A stretch of DNA of 6,140 bases from assembly GCA_947176285.1 (NCBI GenBank), contig CAMWQF010000180.1, forward strand, positions 1-6,140, written 5' to 3'. Numbering within the stretch: the first letter of the stretch is position 1; every line of letters starts with the position of its first letter. The stretch is from an uncultured Porphyromonadaceae bacterium (GTDB taxonomy: Bacteria > Bacteroidota > Bacteroidia > Bacteroidales > Muribaculaceae). Made by a program: the position numbers and the translations under genes. Of the stretch, positions 1-4,902 are shown one piece after another. The notes beneath the pieces are model-generated. The model searched no databases and was not told the origin of the DNA. It was given only the letters and a program-made list of their open reading frames with translations.

Positions 1-107
1 TGAAATATGAAGACATCTCAGAAATCCTCGGAACTTCAGTCGGTGCACTGAAAGCAAGCTATCACCATGCCGTTAAAAAAATAGAAGAGATTTTCTCCGA
101 AAATTAA
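1..107 (+). CDS. ECF-type RNA polymerase sigma factor, C-terminal end (partial)
   Basis: This is the last 34 codons of a gene that begins outside the window. The reading frame has whole codons from position 3 and a TAA stop at 105-107. The peptide K-Y-E-D-I-S-E-I-L-G-T-S-V-G-A-L-K followed by H-H-A-V-K-K-I-E-E is the helix-turn-helix of sigma-70 region 4, which binds the promoter -35/-33 element, in the form common to Bacteroidetes ECF sigma factors. Such factors direct RNA polymerase to small regulons and often pair with an anti-sigma factor. No anti-sigma gene follows here; the next genes are convergent. A diverged second copy of this gene end lies at 4715-4867. The frame is open to the window edge, so this copy may be intact, but only the C-terminus is visible and the regulon cannot be inferred. 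Confidence 0.85.
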   Translation, partial: KYEDISEILGTSVGALKASYHHAVKKIEEIFSEN

Positions 108-248
108 GACCTTATCTATTAATAAATGGTACTAATCGAAGGATAACGGATAGGTGGCAGAATATTAGTAAATATTTTCGCTATTTAAAATTGAGAATAT
201 TCTTCAAATTCATAAGAAGTCAAAGAGATTATTGGTGAAAAGAAGTAG
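108..248. other. AT-rich spacer between convergent genes
   Basis: This is the spacer between the sigma gene stop and the terminator of the convergent envelope operon. No coding region is supported. It contains an interrupted palindrome at 191-207 (TTGA, GAATATTC, extra T, TCAA) and a weak AATATT-AGTA-AATATT hairpin near 171-186. Neither is followed by a convincing T-run on the + strand, so I do not call a terminator for the sigma gene. Confidence 0.5.
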
Positions 249-275
249 GAGGATGTGCCATTTTGACACATCCTC
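249..275 (-). terminator. Hairpin terminator of the envelope operon
   Basis: GAGGATGTG (249-257) and CACATCCTC (267-275) form a perfect 9-bp stem around a 9-nt loop. It lies 33 nt beyond the stop codon of the last minus-strand gene. On the minus strand the sequence after the stem is T-rich but interrupted (CTACTTCTTTTC), so this looks like a moderately strong intrinsic terminator. The + strand side has no T-run, so termination of the sigma gene here is less likely. Confidence 0.7.
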
Positions 276-308
276 TCAAAGTTGGTATTTATAAAAATCT
301 TTTGATGA

Positions 309-854
309 TTAGAATTTATAAGTTGCACCTAGAACGATAGGAAGTTGGTTGAAGTTGCTACCCGATAGAAGGATGCTCTGGAATTTAATTTCGAGATCCA
401 ATGCAATGTTTTCAGTTAGGGAATATTCTCCACCTACACCAATATTATACATAAATCCAGTTGAACTTTCACTTGAAGAAATTTTACTATAAGATGCTTT
501 AGCAATTGCTGTTCCTCCACCAATACCTACAATTGGATAGAATTTGAAGGCAGATTCTGGATTTACGATATAATGTGCATTGATTCCGTAGGTGAGAGCA
601 TCCATCTTCGTTTTTATACCACCACCGAAGTCTTTATTGATACCTATTCCGTAGTTAAATACTGCTTCAATGCGGATGGCATCAGTAACTCCGTACTGAT
701 ATTTTACACCTATTGGAATGTTGGAGTAATCCTTATAATCACCGAGTGCGATTCCTCCCCCGATGTTTATTCCGGCAGCGGAAGTTCCTTTCTGTGCAAT
801 AGCACAGGTGCTTGTTAGGATTGCAACCAAAAGTGCAAGAAATACTTTTTTCAT
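309..854 (-). CDS. Outer-membrane beta-barrel protein, 181 aa
   Basis: The protein begins with a Sec signal peptide (K2-K3, hydrophobic core to about residue 17, A-I-A before Q21, so cleavage is likely at 20/21). The mature part of about 160 residues alternates short Gly- and aromatic-rich strands with polar loops, for example G-I-N-I-G-G-G-I-A-L-G, Y-G-I-N-A-H-Y and Y-N-I-G-V-G-G-E-Y. It ends in Y-K-F, a terminal Phe typical of BAM-inserted barrels. Size and pattern fit an eight-stranded barrel of the OMP_b-brl/OmpA-N-like group. Its substrate or role cannot be told from sequence. It is the last gene of a three-gene minus-strand set, 60 nt after the upstream gene and just before a hairpin terminator. 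No promoter of its own is evident in the 60-nt gap. The start is ATG at 852-854, which gives an intact signal peptide. Confidence 0.85.
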   Translation of the reverse strand: MKKVFLALLVAILTSTCAIAQKGTSAAGINIGGGIALGDYKDYSNIPIGVKYQYGVTDAIRIEAVFNYGIGINKDFGGGIKTKMDALTYGINAHYIVNPESAFKFYPIVGIGGGTAIAKASYSKISSSESSTGFMYNIGVGGEYSLTENIALDLEIKFQSILLSGSNFNQLPIVLGATYKF

Positions 855-914
855 AATAATAAAAAATTGGGTTAGATAAGTTAGTTGTTATCTCTCGTCT
901 TTGTCAATATATTC

Positions 915-1625
915 TCAGAAACTTATGCCTATTCCAAAGCGTACAGATGAGGTCTTCATACTCCATTTATCGAATGAAATTATATCATCTGTCTCAGGAT
1001 CTTCTATATCGGAAGTGGATGCCATCTTGTAATTGGCAGATCCCCATCTACCTTCAGCAAAGATAGAAAGAGCCTTCCAATTTATGCAGCCGCCGAATTT
1101 GAGAAATGGAACAAATCCATAATTTAATTTCAAATCACCATCACCATTGTCCATAAGAACCCCTGAAAAGGATGGTACTACATGGAAAAAAAGGGAAGCA
1201 CGAAGATTCTTTAACTGATTTGATGCCATTGCAAAAGGTGCTACTGTGATAGATGGGCCTACACCTAAACCTAATTCTATCTGATGACTTCCGGTGTTGA
1301 TTTCATCAAAAATTTCATCATCGTCATAGCCATAGTCATAATCATTATCGTAAGACTTGGTTTTTAGATTCACGTAGTTTGCATCAAACCAAATGGCATC
1401 GATTGCAATTTTCATCATTCCTGCTATAGGCTTCTTATTTAGCCAATATCGGTTTCCTAAAGATAATGAGAAACCATAGTTTCCCTGTAGACCTTCTTCA
1501 TCTTCTGGTGTGAGCGTAGAATTTACATAACCTATGTTGAAGAATTTCGAACGTTTGAAAGCATCTTGAGAAAATGCCGGCATAGTCAAAACTGCCAGAA
1601 GAAGCACTATTAATAATTTTTTCAT
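915..1625 (-). CDS. Probable outer-membrane beta-barrel protein, 236 aa
   Basis: A Sec signal peptide is clear: M-K-K, Leu/Val-rich core, then P-A-F-S before Q20. The mature protein shows amphipathic strand-like stretches, such as Y-G-F-S-L-S-L-G-N-R-Y, I-E-L-G-L-G-V-G-P-S and L-S-I-F-A-E-G-R-W-G, and ends with V-R-F-G-I-G-I-S-F, a typical C-terminal beta-signal with final Phe. A very acidic, Tyr-rich segment (about residues 92-109) lies between two predicted strands and is probably an extracellular loop. Another acidic run, D-N-G-D-G-D, is at 159-164. I do not recognise the family, and the function is unknown. The gene starts only 18 nt after the stop of the upstream lipoprotein gene, so co-transcription is likely. 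Export to the outer membrane is a firm inference, and the barrel fold is probable. Confidence 0.78.
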   Translation of the reverse strand: MKKLLIVLLLAVLTMPAFSQDAFKRSKFFNIGYVNSTLTPEDEEGLQGNYGFSLSLGNRYWLNKKPIAGMMKIAIDAIWFDANYVNLKTKSYDNDYDYGYDDDEIFDEINTGSHQIELGLGVGPSITVAPFAMASNQLKNLRASLFFHVVPSFSGVLMDNGDGDLKLNYGFVPFLKFGGCINWKALSIFAEGRWGSANYKMASTSDIEDPETDDIISFDKWSMKTSSVRFGIGISF

Positions 1626-1643
1626 ATGGGCTATAAATAAGAA

Positions 1644-2282
1644 TTATTTTTTTGAGCCAGAACGTTTAGGCATAAGTTGTTTAAGGAATGCTACCTCTTT
1701 CGGATTAGTGACTTCCTTTACTTCGATTCCTCTTGTAGTGTTATCTTCAAACAAGTCAGAAAGATTCTTGACACTGCCTTCTATTGAAAAATTAGCATAG
1801 AATTGCCCTCTATCGTTCTCGTTCTTCCAATCAAATCCATACATTGGAAGTTTTTTTGCTGAGCATTTCACTTTTCCTTTTGAGTCGGAGAAATTTCCAT
1901 AGTCATAGAAATCCACTTCATCATATTCTGTCTCATATCCTAAGCCGGTTTCGTTATAGTAATTGGTTTTATATGCTATTCCAACTGCTTCAATGATATC
2001 TACGCTATTTTCCTCACTGAAAAATACTATTGCAGAAAATTCTACATTTGGGGTTTCTTCTCCAACATATTTCAACATGTCTTTGTCATAGAAAGCATAC
2101 TCCGTAGTATAATCCTCGTCATCGTAGATTTTATAACCATACTTAACATCGAATTTGTTACCTTCGATTTCTACACTGCCTTTCACTTTGGAACTGCCGC
2201 TTCCTGCTTCATCATCTTTACTGCATCCTCCAAGATAGCATAGCGAGAGGATGAGGGCGCAAGCCATGAAAACCTTTTTCAT
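1644..2282 (-). CDS. Surface-exposed lipoprotein, 212 aa, unknown function
   Basis: I choose ATG at 2280-2282. A longer frame from TTG at 2310-2312 would put ten polar residues before the signal peptide. From the ATG the protein has a type II signal: M-K-K, hydrophobic core, lipobox L17-G18-G19-C20, with Cys20 as the lipidated residue. C20 is followed by S-K-D-D-E. In Bacteroidetes an acidic stretch just after the Cys acts as a lipoprotein export signal that sends the protein to the cell surface, so surface display is likely. The rest is rich in Asp, Glu and Tyr, with predicted beta structure (for example K-G-S-V-E-I-E-G-N-K-F-D-V-K-Y-G-Y), and the C-terminus is basic (K-R-S-G-S-K-K). I recognise no domain. 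It is the first gene of the operon with two outer-membrane barrel proteins, so a shared envelope role is plausible but unproven. Confidence 0.83.
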   Translation of the reverse strand: MKKVFMACALILSLCYLGGCSKDDEAGSGSSKVKGSVEIEGNKFDVKYGYKIYDDEDYTTEYAFYDKDMLKYVGEETPNVEFSAIVFFSEENSVDIIEAVGIAYKTNYYNETGLGYETEYDEVDFYDYGNFSDSKGKVKCSAKKLPMYGFDWKNENDRGQFYANFSIEGSVKNLSDLFEDNTTRGIEVKEVTNPKEVAFLKQLMPKRSGSKK

Positions 2283-2309
2283 ATAACTATAAATATCCCT
2301 AAGACTCTC

Positions 2310-2341
2310 CAAATCGGGAATTCTTTTTAAGTATATACAAA
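2310..2341 (-). promoter_or_regulatory. Weak candidate promoter for the envelope operon
   Basis: On the minus strand TTTG (2341-2338) is followed, 24 nt later, by a second TTTG (2313-2310). This spacing suits the Bacteroidetes -33 and -7 boxes, but the TA that should start the -7 box is absent (CCGATTTG). If the upstream RNA terminates at 2339, the operon needs a promoter in this stretch. If it does not, this match may be chance. Confidence 0.25.
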
Positions 2342-2379
2342 AAAAGCGTGAGAGTCTGTACTTTGTTGTTCGTTCTCAC
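2339..2379 (-). terminator. Intrinsic terminator with seven Ts
   Basis: The run of seven Ts on the minus strand (2345-2339) follows CACGC. Two mutually exclusive stems can end just before it: the local hairpin GTGAGA/TCTCAC (6 bp, 20-nt loop) and the basal stem of the long hairpin RNA described at 2339-2440. Either would stop transcription about 56 nt before the lipoprotein start codon. The local hairpin also competes with the 11-bp helix, because both use 2376-2374. Confidence 0.65.
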
Positions 2380-2440
2380 AAACGGAGGCTCTGGAAATTG
2401 CCTGGTATAGTAGAACGAACAAACTGCAGAAGCCTCACAC
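2339..2440 (-). ncRNA. Long-hairpin structured RNA ending in an intrinsic terminator
   Basis: On the minus strand this stretch of about 100 nt folds into one long hairpin. Its helices are GUGUGAG (2440-2434) with CUCACGC (2352-2346), 7 bp with one G-U; UCUG (2430-2427) with CAGA (2358-2355); and UUGUUCGUUCU (2422-2412) with AGAACGAACAA (2376-2366), 11 perfect bp. A small apical stem AGGC (2403-2400)/GCCU (2389-2386) closes a 10-nt loop. The basal helix ends directly at seven Ts (2345-2339), the layout of an intrinsic terminator. Alternative pairings exist: GTGAGA (2379-2374) with TCTCAC (2353-2348), a local terminator hairpin, and GAGGCT (2436-2431) with AGCCTC (2390-2385). It may be a separate small RNA, the 3' domain of a transcript from the promoter at 2657-2688, or an attenuator before the lipoprotein gene. 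I cannot assign an RNA family. Rod shape and context leave room for a 6S-like or Bacteroidales-1-like RNA, but I see no diagnostic motif. Confidence 0.55.
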
Positions 2441-2650
2441 AGAATATAGTATATTTCCTTAGTATTTGCTTACGCATAAACTACAAAATATACATATCTA
2501 CTCGGCATCTACTGTTTGCTACATTCCTGACAGAGATTGAAAATTTACCAGATTTCCGTTTGTCAAGAAAGAGCGTCAAGTAAACGCTTTCTGAAAAATG
2601 TCTGCAGACCCTTCCTGCTTACCCTGACCGGGCTTCCGCATTTCGGTCTA
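2441..2650 (-). other. 5' part of the presumed minus-strand transcript, no clear gene
   Basis: This lies between the expected start site of the minus-strand promoter (about 2650) and the long hairpin RNA. The first 50 nt are GC-rich compared with the surroundings and can pair with themselves: GACCG (2648-2644) with CGGUC (2630-2626), or GUAGACC with GGUCUGC. A bulged hairpin at 2566-2592 (AGAAAG, 2-nt bulge, CGT paired with ACGCTTTCT) has no T-run after it. The remainder is AT-rich. Open frames on the + strand here (2398-2583 and 2537-2746) have no signal, motif or plausible composition, and I do not call them. Confidence 0.4.
2576..2641 (-). CDS. Possible 21-codon leader ORF
   Basis: ATG (2641-2639) to TGA (2578-2576) encodes a 21-residue polar peptide that starts M-R-K-P-G-Q-G-K-Q-E-G. 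It begins about 10 nt after the expected start site of the promoter at 2657-2688, and its stop codon lies in the loop of the bulged hairpin at 2566-2592. It could be a leader peptide or a chance frame inside a non-coding RNA. There is no hydrophobic segment, no run of one amino acid and no recognisable motif, so I give it low weight. Confidence 0.2.
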   Translation of the reverse strand: MRKPGQGKQEGSADIFQKAFT

Positions 2651-2656
2651 CGGCGA

Positions 2657-2688
2657 CAAAATTACGAAAAATATTTTTATTGTGCAAA
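2657..2688 (-). promoter_or_regulatory. Consensus Bacteroidetes promoter, minus strand
   Basis: On the minus strand TTTG (2688-2685) is followed by a 20-nt spacer and TAATTTTG (2664-2657). This matches the primary sigma factor (sigma-ABfr) consensus TTTG/TAnnTTTG with optimal spacing. Transcription should start near 2650 and run toward the structured RNA and the envelope operon. It stands back to back with the + strand promoter at 2725-2756. Confidence 0.72.
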
Positions 2689-2724
2689 CTTTATCAGAAT
2701 ATCATGTAACTTTTTCTTGAATAT

Positions 2725-2756
2725 TTTGGATAATACGAGTAAATGAGTTAAATTTG
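2725..2756 (+). promoter_or_regulatory. Consensus Bacteroidetes promoter of the PDDEXK ATPase gene
   Basis: TTTG (2725-2728), a 20-nt spacer and TAAATTTG (2749-2756) match the Bacteroidetes -33/-7 consensus exactly. The start site should be about 2761-2764, giving a leader of about 70 nt before ATG 2832. The 36-bp AT-rich stretch between the two opposed -33 boxes (2689-2724) would be where a shared regulator could act. Confidence 0.75.
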
Positions 2757-2765
2757 CAGAAAATA

Positions 2766-2778
2766 CAGGATTCTCCTG
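2766..2778 (+). promoter_or_regulatory. Small hairpin at the 5' end of the ATPase mRNA
   Basis: CAGGA (2766-2770), loop TTC and TCCTG (2774-2778) form a 5-bp hairpin within a few bases of the expected start site. A stem so close to the 5' end may protect the mRNA from decay or influence initial transcription. It is short enough to be chance. Confidence 0.35.
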
Positions 2779-2831
2779 CTTTCAATATTTTGTATAATTA
2801 AATTTCACACAGCCTTCTTGTTTATGAATCT

Positions 2832-4403
2832 ATGAATAAGAATATCAAGTATGCTATAGGGGAGCAGGATTTTCAAGCTCTCAGGAAGGACGGCTATCTA
2901 TACATTGACAAGACTCATTATATAGATAAGTTGTTGAAGCATGATGGGAAATACTATTTCTTGGCTCGACCTAGACGTTTTGGGAAAAGCCTATTTCTCT
3001 CTGCTTTACAATATTTTTTTGAAGGCAAAAGAGATCTTTTTAAAGGTCTGTATATTGAAAGTATAAACAAAGATTGGCAACCTCATCCAGTTTTGCGCCT
3101 TGATCTTAACACCGGCGATTACTCTGAATTAGGAAAACTGGAATCAGTGCTTGACATAACGTTCAGAAATTGGGAGAAAGAATACGGACTCGAGGTTAAA
3201 GATGAAGAATTATCTCAAAGATTCCAACATATTATTGAATCGGTGCATGAGCAGACAGGGATGCAAGTCGTGATTCTTGTAGACGAATACGATAAGCCTC
3301 TTGTAAAGAATCTGAATAATGATGAGAGATTTGAGCACTATAGATTGAAATTAGCATCTGTCTATTCAAATTTTAAGAGTTCAGCGGCTCACATACGTTT
3401 GGTATTTCTTACAGGTGTAAGTCGTTTCAGTAAACTCAGTGTGTTTTCTGACCTTAACAACCTTAATGATATTTCTTTTGATGATGATTTTGCTGATATA
3501 TGCGGTGTGACGGAAAAAGAACTTTTGGAAAATCTTCAAGAAGGAATTGAAAATCTTGCAAAAGAATATGAAATAGAGTTTACAGATGCTTTAAGGGAAT
3601 TGAAAGAAAATTACGATGGATATCGTTTTTCCAGGGCTGGAAGTGAAATATATAATCCATGGTCGCTACTCAATTGCTTATCAAAGAAAGACATTAGAAA
3701 TTACTGGACATTTACAGGAGAACCATCGATTGTAGTTGAAGCATTAAAGAGAGAAAATTCAGATTTGAAAGAGATTCTTAATACCCGTTGCAATGTCAAT
3801 ATTCTTGCAGGGCTTGATTTGCGAAGTTCAAACCCCTTGGCTTTGCTTTATCAAGCAGGATATCTTACTATCAAGGATTACGATAAGAGAAAACGGATTT
3901 ATACTCTGGGTATTCCGAATAAAGAGGTCAAAGAAGGATTAATGGATGAACTCCTTAAGTCTTATGTCAAAATAAAAAAAGGAAACGTTGAAAGTGTCGT
4001 ATTCAAAATCATAGATTGCATAGAGGAAGGGAAACCGAAAGATTTGTTGAGTGAATTAGATTCTTTTCTATCCGGCATTCCTTATGAGATGAAGATGGAA
4101 GATGAGAATAATTTTCAGAATGCAATTTATATTTTGCTTACTCTTATTGGAGCGAAAGCAAAAGTGGAAGAACATACTTCAGATGGTCGAATAGATTTAG
4201 TCATAGAGACTTCTAAATATGTATACTTATTGGAGTTGAAATATGACAAATCATCAAAGCAAGCATTCGCCCAAATAGAGGATAAGCAGTATGCTCGAAA
4301 ATTCAGAAAAGACCATAGAACTATATTTAAAATAGGCGCTAATTTTTCATCTGAGACGCGAAGTATTGAGGATCCTGTAATAGAAGTTGAAACAATAATA
4401 TAA
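2832..4403 (+). CDS. AAA-ATPase-like protein with C-terminal PD-(D/E)XK nuclease-like domain, 523 aa
   Basis: This is a full-length member of the AAA-ATPase_like (PF09820) plus PDDEXK_9 (PF08011, formerly DUF1703) family, usually about 510-580 aa. The N-terminus has the family signature Y24-I-D-K-T, then a Walker A-like loop R46-P-R-R-F-G-K52-S53 that lacks the usual first Gly, as is normal in this family. Walker B is V-V-I-L-V-D151-E152-Y-D-K-P. F-L-T-G-V-S-R-F-S-K (192-201) and N260-Y-D-G-Y-R-F are further family landmarks. The C-terminus carries the nuclease core: D455 in G-R-I-D-L, E468-L-K470 and a conserved Q481, so the catalytic D...ExK set is complete. The biological role of the family is unknown; it occurs in many copies in Bacteroidales, and roles in defence or selfish DNA have been guessed. 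ATG 2832 is chosen because the family N-terminus starts here. The gene stands alone behind its own promoter and ends 4 bp before a convergent pseudogene. Confidence 0.92.
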   Translation: MNKNIKYAIGEQDFQALRKDGYLYIDKTHYIDKLLKHDGKYYFLARPRRFGKSLFLSALQYFFEGKRDLFKGLYIESINKDWQPHPVLRLDLNTGDYSELGKLESVLDITFRNWEKEYGLEVKDEELSQRFQHIIESVHEQTGMQVVILVDEYDKPLVKNLNNDERFEHYRLKLASVYSNFKSSAAHIRLVFLTGVSRFSKLSVFSDLNNLNDISFDDDFADICGVTEKELLENLQEGIENLAKEYEIEFTDALRELKENYDGYRFSRAGSEIYNPWSLLNCLSKKDIRNYWTFTGEPSIVVEALKRENSDLKEILNTRCNVNILAGLDLRSSNPLALLYQAGYLTIKDYDKRKRIYTLGIPNKEVKEGLMDELLKSYVKIKKGNVESVVFKIIDCIEEGKPKDLLSELDSFLSGIPYEMKMEDENNFQNAIYILLTLIGAKAKVEEHTSDGRIDLVIETSKYVYLLELKYDKSSKQAFAQIEDKQYARKFRKDHRTIFKIGANFSSETRSIEDPVIEVETII

Positions 4404-4407
4404 TGGT

Positions 4408-4722
4408 TTAGAATTGCATAGAGAATGCTATTCCGTTGGTTTCTCCGATCATTGGAAGGATTGCTATGGTTTTGTCGTTATCCTTATTTTTGTCGAGTTT
4501 GAAAAGTTTACGCTCGGATGGCAAAAGCCAGTAGCCGATTCGGGCACTTAATATGCCAATCCCAGCGCCTCCCAATACATCAGTGATCCAATGGCGGTCG
4601 TTGTATATTCTTAATGCTCAGACAGTGAAGGCAACTGCATAGCCTGTCATGCCCACATAATTCCCATATTCTATTCGCATCAATTCTGCACCAGTGAATG
4701 CAGTGGCTGAATGTCCGGAGAA
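4408..4722 (-). pseudogene. PAP2-family phosphatase, 3' half with internal stop
   Basis: The minus strand translates from the right as F-S-G-H-S-A-T-A-F, then about 25 residues, then a TGA stop (4620-4618). In the same frame follow L-R-I-Y-N-D-R-H-W-I-T-D and 57 more residues, to a natural stop at 4410-4408. PAP2 acid phosphatases have three signature motifs: KX6RP, PSGH and SRX5HX3D. Here SGH of motif 2 and R, H and D of motif 3 with correct spacing are present, while motif 1 and the whole N-terminal half are missing. The P of PSGH is also lost, exactly at the join with the sigma-factor remnant. Intact relatives are membrane or periplasmic lipid phosphatases. With the 5' half gone and a premature stop, this copy cannot make a working enzyme. 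Confidence 0.85.
4714..4719. other. Deletion/fusion junction at TCCGGA
   Basis: PAP2 homology on the minus strand begins at TCC-GGA-CAT (S-G-H), and sigma homology on the + strand begins at CCG-GAG-AAG (P-E-K). Both include the palindromic hexamer TCCGGA, so the breakpoint lies within or next to it. Two divergently oriented genes have each lost their 5' portion here. Confidence 0.65.
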
Positions 4723-4867
4723 GCAAAGGCTTGTATTCAACATGCGTTATTACAATGAGATGAAATATGAGGACATCTCAGAGATCTTCGGTACTTCAGT
4801 CGGCGCCCTAAAGGCGAACTGCCACCATGCAGTAAAAAAGATAGAGGAAATCTTCTCCGAAAATTGA
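4715..4867 (+). pseudogene. ECF sigma factor remnant, region 4 only
   Basis: The + strand frame P-E-K-Q-R-L-V-F-N-M-R-Y-Y-N-E followed by the K-Y-E-D-I-S-E-I helix-turn-helix and I-E-E-I-F-S-E-N, ending in TGA (4865-4867), is region 4 of a Bacteroidetes ECF sigma factor. Its last 34 residues differ from the sigma gene end at 1-107 at only three positions (L to F, S to N, Y to C). At DNA level I count 19 differences in 107 bases, most of them silent, so the copy diverged largely while still under selection. Region 2 and the start are missing; upstream sequence is the inverted PAP2 remnant. An internal ATG (4742) could start a short peptide of about 41 aa containing only the helix-turn-helix, but there is no sign of expression. 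Confidence 0.85.
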
Positions 4868-4902
4868 ATGAGTTATCACATTTACTGAATTGCAATAACT
4901 TA

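Noticed and set aside
191..207. Interrupted palindrome TTGA-GAATATTC-T-TCAA
   Set aside because: It is a short AT-rich element with no T-run and no nearby promoter. It is not enough for an operator or terminator call.
573..818. Open frame of 81 codons on the + strand
   Set aside because: It lies antisense within the 181-aa outer-membrane protein gene, which has a clear signal peptide and barrel pattern. The + strand peptide has no motif.
2302..2357. 8-bp inverted repeat AGACTCTC ... GAGAGTCT
   Set aside because: The 40-nt spacing and lack of extension make it likely chance. The right arm is already used in the terminator/hairpin.
2398..2583. Open frame of 61 codons on the + strand
   Set aside because: It overlaps the structured minus-strand RNA, lacks any motif and has no promoter at suitable spacing.
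2601..2650. GC-rich segment with GGTCAGG and GGAA, considered as a signal recognition particle RNA
   Set aside because: The order and spacing of the conserved SRP elements (GUCAGG, GGAA loop, AGCAG) are not matched and no enclosing long stem is visible.
2537..2746. Open frame of 69 codons on the + strand
   Set aside because: It runs through both predicted promoters, has a Cys/Phe-rich random composition and has no recognisable domain.
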